The notes beneath the pieces are model-generated. The model saw only the letters and a program-made list of their open reading frames with translations, had not been told where the DNA came from and did not search any database. Of a DNA stretch of 64,000 nt, positions 49,487-58,616 are shown piece by piece (the first letter of the stretch is position 1; the number at the start of each line of letters is the position of its first letter). Source of the stretch: Acidimicrobiaceae bacterium (GTDB lineage: Bacteria > Actinomycetota > Acidimicrobiia > Acidimicrobiales > Ilumatobacteraceae). The DNA is taken from positions 21,559 to 85,558 of the forward strand of contig CANFGT010000010.1 of NCBI GenBank assembly GCA_947446815.1, read 5' to 3'. The translations under genes and the position numbers were made by a program.

Positions 49487-51268
49487 ATGATTTTGATTGA
49501 CGCAGAAGGCCTCCGTGCCTCGCGTCCGGGACGCGCGTTATTCAACGATGTCTCGGTCACGGTGAGCACCGGCGATCGCTTGGGTGTTGTTGGTCTCAAC
49601 GGCTGTGGCAAGAGCACCTTGTTGCGACTGTTATCGGGAGAAGACGAACCTGAAGCAGGTGTGGTGCGTCGTGGGCGCAATGCGCGCATTGGCGTATTGC
49701 CACAGATTCCAAAACTTCCTGCAGGCACGGTGCGCGATGCAGTCGGTGGTACGTGGCAAGGCGATGCGATGTTGGACAAACTCGGTATGGGCGCCATGGG
49801 CGATGCCGATACGAAAGAGCTCTCTGGCGGACAACAAAAGCGCGTTGCGTTGGCGCAGTTGTTATCGGGTGAATGGGATTGCCTCATTCTTGACGAGCCC
49901 ACCAACCACCTCGACCTTGACGCCATTGCATTTCTTGAAGAGTGGTTGGCGAAATATAACGGCGGGCTCATCATGGTGACCCACGACCGTCACGTGTTGG
50001 ACAAGGTCACGAACCGAGTTCTTGAACTTGATCGCGGCAATGGCTACGTCCATATTCCCCAAGGAATCAATGCTGGTTCTGGTTACGCCGCATACCTGAC
50101 AGCGCGTGCAGAGCGCGAAGAGAATGCAGCGACAGCAGAGCAGGTACGCAAGAACGCTGCAAAGAAAGAACTTGCATGGTTGCGTCGTGGTGCACCAGCA
50201 CGAACTGCCAAGCCAAAAGCACGTATCGCTGCTGCCGAAGCACTGATTGCACAAAAGGCTGATGGCCCGGCGCGTCAAGGCGAGTTAGGTCTCGACCTTG
50301 GCAGCAAGCGTCTTGGTTCAAAGGGCATCGAGTTTCATGGCGTTGGCTTCTCGTGGCCTGATGGCACGTTGGTGTTACGGCCGTTTGAACATGCATTAGA
50401 GCCTGGCGATCGTTTAGGAATCGTTGGTCCGAATGGTGCTGGTAAGAGCACGCTGCTTGACATGGTGGCGGGCAGACTCACACCCACTGAAGGCAAGATC
50501 GACATTGGCCGCACCGTGAAGGTGGGCTACTACGACCAGTTGGGTCGCGACCTGGATCTCAGCAAGCGCGTGCGTGATGCCGTTGCAGGCGACAAGGGTG
50601 CGCCTTCTCTTGAAGACCTGCAGCTCATGAAGCGTTTCTGGTTTGACGGCGATGCACAGTTTGCACCGATTGGCACATTGTCGGGCGGAGAGCGTCGTCG
50701 TTTGCAGTTGATGCTCACTCTGATTGAACAACCGAATGTGTTGTTGCTGGACGAACCCACAAACGACCTCGACCTCGACACGTTGCGGGCACTTGAGGAT
50801 TACCTCGACGATTGGCCAGGCATTGTTGTGGTTGTCAGCCACGACCGTGCATTCATCGACCGCACTGTGGAAGAGATTTTCTCTCTTGACGGTGATGGTG
50901 CGGCTTCACTGATGGTGGGCGGCGTTGATGCGTGGCTACGAATGCGTAGTGCCCGACCCGCGTCATCGCGCAATATGCCCGCACAACGCACCGGCGCACA
51001 GAAGGCTGCGGTCACGGCCCAAGAGACTGCAGCGAAAAAGCCCAAGGCCAAGCGCACACCAAGCACATTGAATCGCCTCATTGCGAACAATGAAAAGGAC
51101 CAAGAGAAGCGCAACAAACGTCGCGCAGATCTTGAAGACTCCATCGCAAAGGCCGGCGGAGACCACGAGAAGCTTGCTGCACTCAGCCTTTCACTTGCAG
51201 AAGTGCAAGCAGACCTTGATCGTTTAGAAAACGAGTGGTTGGAATACACCACCGAACTTGAGCGCTAG
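49487..51268 (+). CDS. ABC-F family ATPase (Uup-like)
   Basis: A 593-residue ABC-F protein with two nucleotide-binding domains and no membrane part; such proteins act on the ribosome, some protecting it from antibiotics. First domain: GLNGCGKSTLLRLLSG, LSGGQQKRVAL, LDEPTNHLDLDA. Second: GPNGAGKSTLLDMVAGRL, LSGGERRRLQL, LDEPTNDLDLDTL. A Lys/Arg-rich linker (about 205-265) joins them. A 100-residue charged C-terminal extension (about 490-593) is the Uup-type DNA/RNA-binding tail. It lies one base after prfC, suggesting shared regulation with translation termination. Its TAG stop sits in a CTAG shared with the convergent HAD gene. Confidence 0.94.
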   Translation: MILIDAEGLRASRPGRALFNDVSVTVSTGDRLGVVGLNGCGKSTLLRLLSGEDEPEAGVVRRGRNARIGVLPQIPKLPAGTVRDAVGGTWQGDAMLDKLGMGAMGDADTKELSGGQQKRVALAQLLSGEWDCLILDEPTNHLDLDAIAFLEEWLAKYNGGLIMVTHDRHVLDKVTNRVLELDRGNGYVHIPQGINAGSGYAAYLTARAEREENAATAEQVRKNAAKKELAWLRRGAPARTAKPKARIAAAEALIAQKADGPARQGELGLDLGSKRLGSKGIEFHGVGFSWPDGTLVLRPFEHALEPGDRLGIVGPNGAGKSTLLDMVAGRLTPTEGKIDIGRTVKVGYYDQLGRDLDLSKRVRDAVAGDKGAPSLEDLQLMKRFWFDGDAQFAPIGTLSGGERRRLQLMLTLIEQPNVLLLDEPTNDLDLDTLRALEDYLDDWPGIVVVVSHDRAFIDRTVEEIFSLDGDGAASLMVGGVDAWLRMRSARPASSRNMPAQRTGAQKAAVTAQETAAKKPKAKRTPSTLNRLIANNEKDQEKRNKRRADLEDSIAKAGGDHEKLAALSLSLAEVQADLDRLENEWLEYTTELER

Positions 51269-51966
51269 ATCACGAAAGAGGCAAGCTCTGCGGCGGTGAT
51301 ACCTGCGAGAGTCTCACGGCGAATCATGCGACCATTCACGTCGTGTCGCATCGGCACATCAACATGATGAGGCACTGCAAGAACATATGCACCGGCTGCC
51401 AACGCCGAAGCAACACCTGTCGGTGAATCTTCAATCGCTACACACTTCGAAATGTCAACGCCCAATCGTTCCGCAGCCAACAGATACGGATCTGGATGTG
51501 GCTTGCCACGCTCCACATCGTCCCCCACCACCGACACATCGAATGCACCTGTTGGCAATGCATCGACAACTTCGGAGGCAAAGCGACGCCACGACATCGT
51601 GACAAGCGCTGCCGGAATCGAAGCACTACGAACATCTGCAAGTAATTCACGCGCGCCTGGACGCCACGGTACTTCACGCTTCAACTCGGCAACAACATGG
51701 TCGAGCAACAGTTCGACAATCTCATGTGGCGTCAATCGAACGCCACCATGTTCAATCATGAATCGACCTGAATCGAGAAGATCAAAACCAACAACTGATT
51801 TCGCTAACTCGTCGCTCCACGAATCACCATGTTCTGCGACAACGGAGTATTCAGCAGCAAACCAATACGGTTCTGTGTCAACGATCGTGCCGTCCATGTC
51901 CCACAACACGGCTTGCAACTGATTCGACTCATGTTTTGGCACCTCATTGACGATAGTTCTCGCCAT
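51265..51966 (-). CDS. HAD-family phosphatase (phosphoglycolate phosphatase-like)
   Basis: A 233-residue haloacid-dehalogenase-type hydrolase, subfamily IA. The nucleophile motif is LWDMDGTIVDTEPYWF (DxDGT), the second motif ALVTMSWRRFA, and the third VVGDDVERGKPHPDPY with the lysine; VAIEDSPTGVASALAAG holds the metal-binding aspartates. The cap domain lies between residues about 30 and 95. Substrate could be phosphoglycolate, beta-phosphoglucomutase-like or another sugar phosphate; sequence cannot decide. Its start is only 11 bases from the divergent ABC-F start. Confidence 0.92.
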   Translation of the reverse strand: MARTIVNEVPKHESNQLQAVLWDMDGTIVDTEPYWFAAEYSVVAEHGDSWSDELAKSVVGFDLLDSGRFMIEHGGVRLTPHEIVELLLDHVVAELKREVPWRPGARELLADVRSASIPAALVTMSWRRFASEVVDALPTGAFDVSVVGDDVERGKPHPDPYLLAAERLGVDISKCVAIEDSPTGVASALAAGAYVLAVPHHVDVPMRHDVNGRMIRRETLAGITAAELASFVI

Positions 51967-51977
51967 ACTGGATAACC

Positions 51978-53615
51978 GTGAGCAGCATCGCCGTTTCTGA
52001 ACTTGCCTATTCCCCTCCTGGCGCTGAGCAGTTGTTCTTTGATGTCAGTTTTGGCGTAGCCCCCGGTGAACACGCGGCCATTATTGGCCCAAACGGCGTG
52101 GGCAAAAGCACGATTCTGAAAATCCTCACTGGGCAGTACGAGCCCGACGATGGCGAGTTCAGCATTGGCGGCACCTTCCTGCAGATGACACAGGACGTGG
52201 GCATGAGTAGCCCCGAAGATGCATTGCGCGACATGTTGATTGAAGTCGCACCTCCCGCATTGCGTGAAGCCGGCAAGCGCCTCTTCGCTGCGGAAAAGGC
52301 GATGATGTCGGGCGAAGACGATGGCATGGCGTACGCAGAAGCATTGGGCGACTGGGGCGACCTCGGTGGATACGACCTTGAAACACAGTGGGCTGCAGCA
52401 GCACAACGCAGCGTGAAGACACCGATTACTGACTTTGCATCACGCCTCGTGCGTGAATTATCAGGTGGAGAACGTAAGCGACTTGTTCTTGACTTGCTGT
52501 TGAACTCGGGTGCTGATGTGTTGTTCCTGGACGAACCAGACAACTACCTCGACATCCCCACGCGTGCATGGCTTGAAGATGAAATCCGCAAATGCAAGAG
52601 CACCATTCTTATGGTGAGCCACGACCGCATTCTTCTTGAACGTGTCGCCACGAAAATCATTGCTGTTGAAGGTTCTGGTTGTTGGGTACACGGTGGTTCG
52701 TACACAACATTCCCCGAAGCACGCCAGAAGCGTCAAGAACTGATGGGCGACGATCTCAAGCGTTGGAACGATGAAGAGCGTCGCCTGTTCCATCACATGA
52801 AGATCATGAAGCAGCGAGCTGCACAGAACTTCAAGAATGCAACAAAGGCAAACGGTGCCGAAACGCGTTGGGAAAAGTTCGTCAAAGCCGGACCTCCTCC
52901 CCCGCCCGTAGCTGACCAACAGATCTTCGTGCGCTTTACTGGTGCTGACTCTGCACGTCGCGTGGTGAAATTTGAAGGTGTTGCCGTGGGCGATCTCTTC
53001 TCGCCCTTCTCCGATGAGATCCACTTTGGCGAGCGCGTGGGCTTGATTGGCCCAAATGGCACTGGCAAGACTCACCTTTTGAATGCATTAGACGGCAAGA
53101 GTGAAACTCTCATCGGTGACATCACTTTCGGCCCTCGCACTTCAGTGGGCATGTTCAACCAGATCAATGATCGACCTGAATACAAGGGTCGGCAGTGTGT
53201 CGACATCGTGCGCGACAAGTTGATTGACGAACAAAAGTCAATGGGCGCTTTGGCGCGTTATGGCCTTCGCACAAATGCCAAGCAAGAATTTCAAACATTG
53301 TCGGGTGGACAAAAAGCTCGGCTTGAAATCCTGATGTTGGAACTCGCAGGCCACAACGTGCTGCTGTTGGATGAACCCACCGACAACCTCGACATTGAAT
53401 CTTCAGAAGCGCTGGAGATGGCGCTCGAAGGATTTGAAGGGACAGTGATTGCCGTGAGCCACGACCGCACATTCCTTGCGCGATTCAGCCGCTTCATCAT
53501 GATCACCGACGACGGTGATGTCTATGAAATTCCAGATTTTGAGTTGGCGCTCGCAGGACTCAGCGAACCAGACAAGCTGTCAACACTGCGCTTGGCGAAG
53601 CCTTTACACATATAG
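51978..53615 (+). CDS. ABC-F family ATPase, second copy
   Basis: A 545-residue ABC-F protein. Domain one: GPNGVGKSTILKILTGQ, ELSGGERKRLVLDLLL, with Walker B LDEPDNYLD (Asp in place of the usual Thr of DEPTNHLD). Domain two: GPNGTGKTHLLNALDG, TLSGGQKARLEIL, LDEPTDNLDIES. A charged linker lies at about residues 255-310. The DEPDNYLD variant is a known actinobacterial subgroup, so this is probably a ribosome-associated factor distinct from the one at 49487. The GTG start is 11 bases from the divergent HAD gene. Confidence 0.93.
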   Translation: MSSIAVSELAYSPPGAEQLFFDVSFGVAPGEHAAIIGPNGVGKSTILKILTGQYEPDDGEFSIGGTFLQMTQDVGMSSPEDALRDMLIEVAPPALREAGKRLFAAEKAMMSGEDDGMAYAEALGDWGDLGGYDLETQWAAAAQRSVKTPITDFASRLVRELSGGERKRLVLDLLLNSGADVLFLDEPDNYLDIPTRAWLEDEIRKCKSTILMVSHDRILLERVATKIIAVEGSGCWVHGGSYTTFPEARQKRQELMGDDLKRWNDEERRLFHHMKIMKQRAAQNFKNATKANGAETRWEKFVKAGPPPPPVADQQIFVRFTGADSARRVVKFEGVAVGDLFSPFSDEIHFGERVGLIGPNGTGKTHLLNALDGKSETLIGDITFGPRTSVGMFNQINDRPEYKGRQCVDIVRDKLIDEQKSMGALARYGLRTNAKQEFQTLSGGQKARLEILMLELAGHNVLLLDEPTDNLDIESSEALEMALEGFEGTVIAVSHDRTFLARFSRFIMITDDGDVYEIPDFELALAGLSEPDKLSTLRLAKPLHI

Positions 53616-53621
53616 AGCTAT

Positions 53622-54899
53622 TTACTTCGCCAGGAAATAAATCACCGGAAGCGATGAGCTCATCACTGCTGCAATAGTCACAAATGCTGTCGACACTCGA
53701 CCGCTGGTGTGCTCGCCCATCACATGCTTGCGCCGCGACAAAATTAGAATCATTACGATCAATGGCGGTGCAGCTAATCCGTTCAGAATGGCTGACCAAT
53801 ACAGCGATCGCACCGGGTCTAAGCCAGCCACGTTCATGCCCATCCCCAGCAGCATCGACGCAACAATCACTAGGTAAAACAGCTTCGCCTGCGACATCTT
53901 GAGGCTCAAGCCTTCACGCCATCCGAATGTTTCGGCAAGCGCATAGGACGTAGAGCCAGCAAGCACAGGGACAGCAAGAAGACCTGTTCCCACAATGCCG
54001 AAAGCGAACAAATACTTCGCCGCACTTCCAGCCAGTGGTTCCAATGCCATCGCGGCTTGTTCTGCCGTACCAATCTTGGTAATTCCGGCTTTACCGAGCG
54101 TTGCGGCCGACGTCACCATGATGGCGAACATCACGAATACACCGCTAAACATTCCTGCAAACACATCGCCACGCATCGCACGTAAGTGGCCACCCCAGTG
54201 CTCCTTGTCCGGCGTCACCGTGCCGTGTTCACGCAACTCTTCCACTTCTTCACTCGTTTGCCAGAAGAACAAGTAAGGAGAAATAGTGGTACCGAATAAT
54301 GCAATTAACGCTGCGATTGTCGCTCTTTTAAATGTGAAGTGAGGAACAAGTAGCCCATGCAGAACATCGCCCCAACTGACCTTCACTATGAAAAGAACAG
54401 CAATGTACGACAACAATGAAATACACAACCACCGCAGGACGCGAGAGTACTTGTGATACGGAATTACAACTTCAATAAATGCCATTCCCCCCGCAAAAAG
54501 AACGACCAGCAGCAACTGTGGAATAGGAACTATCAGACGAGTTGCAGCTGACATCGAACCAAGGTCTGCACCAATGTTGAAAGAGTTTGCACCTATCACT
54601 AAGAGCAATGCCACATACAGAACCCACTTGGGGAACTCACGGCGAATTAGTGATGCAAGGCCCTGACCCGAGGAAAGTCCAAGACGTGCCGTTGCCTCTT
54701 GCACCGCAATCGCTAATGGCAACGCCACCAATGTGGACCACAACAAAGTGAATCCAAAAGCTGCACCTACTTGGGAGTACGTACCGATTCCTGATGGATC
54801 ATCATCTGCTGCACCCGTGATGAGACCAGGCCCCACACGCTGAAAGTATCCACGCCCACGGAAGCGACTGCGATGTGGATGGTGTTCAACGGTCTTCAT
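53622..54899 (-). CDS. Nramp-family metal transporter with non-canonical site
   Basis: A 425-residue membrane transporter of the Nramp fold, about 11 helices. TM1 carries DDDPSGIGTYSQVG (DPSG instead of DPGN), and the TM6 segment reads FGTTISPYLFFWQTSEEV, where canonical Nramps have the MPHN metal ligand. Losing the methionine suggests hard divalent ions such as Mg rather than Mn/Fe, but this is inference. I use the ATG at 54899, three bases after the previous stop, since an upstream start would overlap. It is the last gene of a chain running from 57,932 to 53,622 with short gaps, which may be one transcript. Confidence 0.88.
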   Translation of the reverse strand: MKTVEHHPHRSRFRGRGYFQRVGPGLITGAADDDPSGIGTYSQVGAAFGFTLLWSTLVALPLAIAVQEATARLGLSSGQGLASLIRREFPKWVLYVALLLVIGANSFNIGADLGSMSAATRLIVPIPQLLLVVLFAGGMAFIEVVIPYHKYSRVLRWLCISLLSYIAVLFIVKVSWGDVLHGLLVPHFTFKRATIAALIALFGTTISPYLFFWQTSEEVEELREHGTVTPDKEHWGGHLRAMRGDVFAGMFSGVFVMFAIMVTSAATLGKAGITKIGTAEQAAMALEPLAGSAAKYLFAFGIVGTGLLAVPVLAGSTSYALAETFGWREGLSLKMSQAKLFYLVIVASMLLGMGMNVAGLDPVRSLYWSAILNGLAAPPLIVMILILSRRKHVMGEHTSGRVSTAFVTIAAVMSSSLPVIYFLAK

Positions 54900-54901
54900 G
54901 A

Positions 54902-55249
54902 TTAGTCGCGTGCTGCGAACTGCTCCCATTGTTCTTGCGTCCAATGTTGACGCAATTCAGTCGTCACAAAGTCACTCGTCCACTGCACCATGTCGAACCA
55001 TGGCAGTTCCACCGACATGATTTCTGTAAACGCCATGCCTTCTAGGAGAAGCGCAGCATCATCGAGCCCGAGGACAATGGGCTGACCGTCTTCATGTGCA
55101 TAGAGGCGTTCATCAAGATCAAGGAGGTGCTCAACATTCCATCGAGTATGGCGTTCTGCCAACTGCACTTGGTCCGTCATAATCCCGATGATTTGGGAAA
55201 GTGAAGCAATGGCTTCTTTATCAAGCGAAATATTCCGAGGCTCAATCAC
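54902..55249 (-). CDS. Hypothetical protein
   Basis: A 115-residue acidic, Trp-rich protein, not recognised. Mostly helical: LDKEAIASLSQIIGIMTDQV, AERHTRWNVEHLLDL, LGLDDAALLLEGMAF, and a Trp-rich C-terminal ELRQHWTQEQWEQFAARD. No signal peptide or catalytic motif. GTG start, with AGAGG directly before it. It lies between the 222-residue gene (21-base gap) and the Nramp gene (2-base gap), so the three are probably cotranscribed; it could be a small partner of the transporter, which is a guess from position. Confidence 0.7.
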   Translation of the reverse strand: MIEPRNISLDKEAIASLSQIIGIMTDQVQLAERHTRWNVEHLLDLDERLYAHEDGQPIVLGLDDAALLLEGMAFTEIMSVELPWFDMVQWTSDFVTTELRQHWTQEQWEQFAARD

Positions 55250-55270
55250 CCTCTATTTCTAGCGGAATAA

Positions 55271-55912
55271 TCAGTACGGCAGCGTGTACGAGTTCTCTAA
55301 TTCGTCCTGCACGACAGTGGCAAGGTGATCTGATGTATCAACAACAAGGTCTTCCTCGAGAATGCGCACGCGATAGGACCAACCTTCTGGCAACTGCAAC
55401 TTGTTTCCAAGTTCAGAGAGATTCTCGATAGCGATTGTTGGATCAACGCCAGTGCACAGAGCTTGCATCACATATGCCTCGCCGTCGGGGCGAACAAGCT
55501 CATACACCTCCGTGCCCTTATCCCAAAAGAACACTGCGCCACGGTTGACGTGACGCTCTTCGTATGGCGAAGTTCCGGCCTTCTCGCCTGGCTTGAACTC
55601 AACAGTTGCAATGCGGCGCATTGGCAAACCATTGAAATCACGAATCACTGGCTCGATGTGCGCAGTCTTATTGCCGAAGCCATCGAGCACCCAGTTACGT
55701 GGTCCATTCATCTTGATGCCGAGCGCTCCGAGTTCTGTCTTCAGCGCTTCGGGGTCCAACGAATTCCACCACTCCAATGGGCAATCGTGCAACATCTGTG
55801 TGCCCCACACCTCTGCATAGAGATCAGAGCCACGAACGAAGACACCAAGTACTTCGCCATAACGCACATTGCGCATATCGGCTGTGATTTTCTGTGGCTT
55901 ATCTGAACTCAT
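55271..55912 (-). CDS. Hypothetical protein, beta-rich
   Basis: A 213-residue soluble protein with no recognised family. It alternates beta strands and short helices (VRYGEVLGVFVRGSDLYAEV, NWVLDGFGNKTAHIEP, AVFFWDKGTEVYELV, GWSYRVRILEEDLVVDTSDH), consistent with a compact mixed-fold binding protein. No cysteine or metal pattern is seen. The ATG at 55912 is chosen because AAGG lies eight bases upstream; an earlier in-frame start at 55939 would add nine unconserved residues. It follows the cupin gene with a 54-base gap. Confidence 0.75.
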   Translation of the reverse strand: MSSDKPQKITADMRNVRYGEVLGVFVRGSDLYAEVWGTQMLHDCPLEWWNSLDPEALKTELGALGIKMNGPRNWVLDGFGNKTAHIEPVIRDFNGLPMRRIATVEFKPGEKAGTSPYEERHVNRGAVFFWDKGTEVYELVRPDGEAYVMQALCTGVDPTIAIENLSELGNKLQLPEGWSYRVRILEEDLVVDTSDHLATVVQDELENSYTLPY

Positions 55913-55966
55913 GGATACAGCCTTGCACTCTTGTGTCACCCCATGCGATGTCGCATGGAATGATTC

Positions 55967-56368
55967 CTATTCGCGGCCAGGAAATTTGTATTCGATATCC
56001 GCGAATGAATCCGCTGGGAAGAAATATAACAACCGCAACGGTTCAGTCCCCGTGTTGACAGACATATGTTCCATGTTCCCCGGAATGAACATGGCATCAC
56101 CCGCTGTCACTGCAGTGGATTCGCCATTCAGCACTACTTCCCCGCTACCCGACAAGAAGAAGTACACCTCTTGTTGTTCGTGCGTATGACCTCGAGGTGG
56201 TCGTGGTGCACCAACCGGAACTTCTGCAATTCCAACTGTCAGACCGCAGGTTGGCGTGCGGTCAGCGCTAAATAATGTCCACCAGTCAACGTGACCCGTC
56301 ACTTCATCTCGCCAAGATTCAGTCTCGCAATCACTTGCGCGGCGAAACACCGCACCATGTTCAGACAT
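55967..56368 (-). CDS. Cupin-domain protein
   Basis: A 133-residue single cupin. Motif 1 is GHTHEQQEVYFFLSGSG (metal-binding His/Glu set), motif 2 is PGNMEHMSVNTGTEP with the last histidine. Such proteins bind a metal and often act as small dioxygenases, isomerases or storage-like domains; the substrate is unknown. It begins eight bases after the 168-residue gene, so the kinase-like gene, the 168-residue gene and this cupin are probably one unit. Cytosolic. Confidence 0.88.
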   Translation of the reverse strand: MSEHGAVFRRASDCETESWRDEVTGHVDWWTLFSADRTPTCGLTVGIAEVPVGAPRPPRGHTHEQQEVYFFLSGSGEVVLNGESTAVTAGDAMFIPGNMEHMSVNTGTEPLRLLYFFPADSFADIEYKFPGRE

Positions 56369-56376
56369 GTGATGGT

Positions 56377-56883
56377 TTAGCCGCGGCCAACCATGCCACC
56401 ACCAACACTGATAGCAGTCACATGGTTGATGATGGTGGGCATCAGGAACTCACGCAAACGGGTTAATGCCTCATCTGCTTTCGTTTCCCCTGCACGTTGC
56501 AGCACATCAAGGTCTGAAATCGTGTCTTGCAGCGCGAAGCCCAGCTTCTGGTGTGCATCACGAACCGGAGCCTGATCAGCAGGAATCGCCACATCAGTCA
56601 GCGCGCCAAGCGTTGCTGCACGACCACGGATGCGGTCGGCTTCGGCGCCACTGATGCCATCCAGCTTCGCTGCAACATCGCGCAACGTTTGAGTCATCTG
56701 ATTGTGCTCTTCAGCAATTGTCTTGTCGAAGATGGGTAGTACCTGGCGAATTTCCTGCAATAACGACTGCATCATTGCTGCAGTCGCAACCGCTTTCGGA
56801 TTATTGAGAAACGGCATGATCTCATTGTTCAAAGCAATGATGAAACCTTCAAGAAGGTCGTCAACTGTAGGGACTGTGTTCAT
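56377..56883 (-). CDS. Hypothetical helical protein beside kinase and cupin
   Basis: A 168-residue, almost entirely helical protein. N-terminal TVDDLLEGFIIALNNEIMPF, followed by long helices (MMQSLLQEIRQVLPIFDKT, MTQTLRDVAAKLDGI) and a C-terminal MPTIINHVTAISVGGGM. No catalytic motif; family not recognised. Its start overlaps the end of the phosphotransferase gene (ATGA), implying coupled translation, and it is eight bases before the cupin. It may be a partner or substrate of the kinase-like protein, by position only. Confidence 0.75.
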   Translation of the reverse strand: MNTVPTVDDLLEGFIIALNNEIMPFLNNPKAVATAAMMQSLLQEIRQVLPIFDKTIAEEHNQMTQTLRDVAAKLDGISGAEADRIRGRAATLGALTDVAIPADQAPVRDAHQKLGFALQDTISDLDVLQRAGETKADEALTRLREFLMPTIINHVTAISVGGGMVGRG

Positions 56884-57932
56884 GCTGTTGCTCCTGGGTA
56901 TTGCATCAACTGCGCCATTGCAGGCAGTGCAGGCATGCTTGATTGAGTGAGATAGAGCGGAAGTAACAAAAGGTGATCTTTGTTCATACGACGCGCGACT
57001 GATTGGTGGACTGGTACTGCAATATTTGCAGTACCGAACAGCGTGAAGTAACCGAGTTCTTCTGGCGTGATGTCTTGACCTGTGAGCTTGTTGTAATACG
57101 CGAGGAAACCACCTTCCTTCTTCGGATAACTCATGACTGACGTGTTGCTGAGAATGTCCATCAGCACCATCCAGCCAAGGTCCTCACGTGGGTCACCGAT
57201 GCGGCTGTTCTCCCAGTCGATCAACGCAGTGACTTTGCCGTCTGCATAGAGGAAGTTTGCAGGGTTGAAGTCACCGTGCACGACAGACAACTTCATCGGC
57301 CTTGGCTTCAAACGGCGCAACGTCAAAAATGAATCAAGAAGAATCATCATCGTTGGGTCCCAGGCAATTGTCTTGTATTCGCGCAAGTAGTACTCAAATG
57401 TGCTGTCCATGTATTCATCCCATGAACCAGCAGTAATGCCAACTCCACGTGGGTCGACCAATGCACCTTCGGGATCAATGAGTGAAACATCAGCGGAATG
57501 CAATTCAACAAGCACTTCGCAAAGATGCTTGATGACATCTTCGGTCTGGTCTTCATCAGCACCGCCATTAAACAATGCAGAAGTTTGACCACTACCCGAT
57601 GCACGCTCAAGAATCATCGCTGGTTCGCCAAAAGGTGCACCATCAGTTTCATATCCGTAACTGCGGCTGATGGGAATAGTGGTGCGCAAACGCAACGCCT
57701 CAATGAGGTCGTGCTCAACAGCTCGACTGGTGTTGAGAATTGCTTCCACATCCGGCGGATTCTTACGAATGATTAACGGCAAGACTTCGTCGACACCGTT
57801 CCGCGTGACTCGAACATCGCATTTGAAAGTCTCACGAGAGAAACCACCCGGAATCGGCTGCAGTTCTTCAATTTCGATATGCGTGATGCTGGGCTCCACC
57901 CTTTTCATCAACGCAAATATGGCCTGTTCCAT
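56880..57932 (-). CDS. Aminoglycoside-phosphotransferase-fold kinase
   Basis: A 350-residue kinase of the APH/choline-kinase-like fold, often found in acyl-CoA or small-molecule metabolism rather than resistance. The catalytic loop reads LSVVHGDFNPANFLY (HGD...N) and the metal site ALIDWENSRIGDPREDLGW (DW...D). The N-terminal lobe has GGFSRETFKCDVRV and a lysine in PLIIRKNPPDVEA. It heads a short operon with a helical protein and a cupin, an unusual association. Substrate unknown; antibiotic resistance should not be assumed. Confidence 0.9.
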   Translation of the reverse strand: MEQAIFALMKRVEPSITHIEIEELQPIPGGFSRETFKCDVRVTRNGVDEVLPLIIRKNPPDVEAILNTSRAVEHDLIEALRLRTTIPISRSYGYETDGAPFGEPAMILERASGSGQTSALFNGGADEDQTEDVIKHLCEVLVELHSADVSLIDPEGALVDPRGVGITAGSWDEYMDSTFEYYLREYKTIAWDPTMMILLDSFLTLRRLKPRPMKLSVVHGDFNPANFLYADGKVTALIDWENSRIGDPREDLGWMVLMDILSNTSVMSYPKKEGGFLAYYNKLTGQDITPEELGYFTLFGTANIAVPVHQSVARRMNKDHLLLLPLYLTQSSMPALPAMAQLMQYPGATA

Positions 57933-58018
57933 CGGTAACCCCCCACCGTCGGCTGAGTCACAAGGTATGACGGCAACGAACGGCTGTCAAACTGGCCATC
58001 ATGTGGCAGCACCACTAT

Positions 58019-58507
58019 CTACTGCGGATCGCTCACACGTTCGAGAACAACGCGAATTCCACCCATGTCGGGCCGAGTCCACACCATGTGACCGTCTTCG
58101 TCAAGGCAACGACGCACTTCTATCCCGGGAATCCCTACTGGTCTAAGAATGAACACGCCATCTTCGTAGGAAGCAACAACGTGAATCGGAGTGACGTAGT
58201 CGAATACGGAGACATCGTGTACGCCATTTTCTTCCGTGCCATCAGCCCGAGCATCCGCAATGGTTCCGCCACCACAGTCAACGATGCGATTTCCGCATTG
58301 TTCGATTCGTTCCGTATACGACAACAAACGATCATCTTTAGGAACAGGTTCTCCTCCGCGGGTCGCACTCACAGCACGCCAAATGCCGCGTAAGTCCGGA
58401 GCACCTTCAGCTAACGGTTCGTTACATCCACCAAGGATTAATAGCGGAAAGGTTGCTCCATATCCGCCAGGCGGCGTGTGAGCCACTGGAATGTCGTCAG
58501 CGTTCAT
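58019..58507 (-). CDS. Hypothetical beta-rich protein next to tRNA-Arg
   Basis: A 162-residue protein without a recognised family. It begins MNADDIPVAHTPPGG, and the core is strand-rich, with GIWRAVSATRGGEPVPKDD, IEQCGNRIVDCGGGTIAD and EVRRCLDEDGHMVWTRPDMG; the pattern recalls small lipocalin-like or steroid-binding proteins, but that is tentative. Three cysteines are present. The tRNA-Arg 3' end is only 22 bases before its ATG on the same strand, so it may be cotranscribed with the tRNA. Confidence 0.7.
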   Translation of the reverse strand: MNADDIPVAHTPPGGYGATFPLLILGGCNEPLAEGAPDLRGIWRAVSATRGGEPVPKDDRLLSYTERIEQCGNRIVDCGGGTIADARADGTEENGVHDVSVFDYVTPIHVVASYEDGVFILRPVGIPGIEVRRCLDEDGHMVWTRPDMGGIRVVLERVSDPQ

Positions 58508-58529
58508 GTTGAAACATTAACTAGTCATT

Positions 58530-58605
58530 TGGCGCCCTCGGCAGGAATCGGACCTGCGACCTGCGGTTTAGGAAACCGTTGCTCTATCCACTGAGCTACG
58601 AAGGC
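58530..58605 (-). tRNA. tRNA-Arg (anticodon CCT)
   Basis: A 76-base cloverleaf including the encoded CCA end. The acceptor stem GCCTTCG pairs with CGAGGGC, the D arm is GCTCAGTGGATAGAGC, the anticodon loop TTCCTAA gives CCT (reads AGG), and the T arm is GCAGG-TCCGATT-CCTGC. The discriminator is G. No intron or mismatch of note except the top A-C pair of the anticodon stem. Confidence 0.97.
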
Positions 58606-58616
58606 AGGGATGGTGC

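Noticed and set aside
56880..57932. Aminoglycoside resistance gene
   Set aside because: Only the general kinase fold is seen; the context (cupin and helical protein) and family breadth favour a metabolic kinase.
58533..58605. tRNA-Arg as an integration site for a mobile element
   Set aside because: No integrase gene and no direct repeat of the tRNA 3' end was found nearby; the neighbours look like ordinary chromosomal genes.
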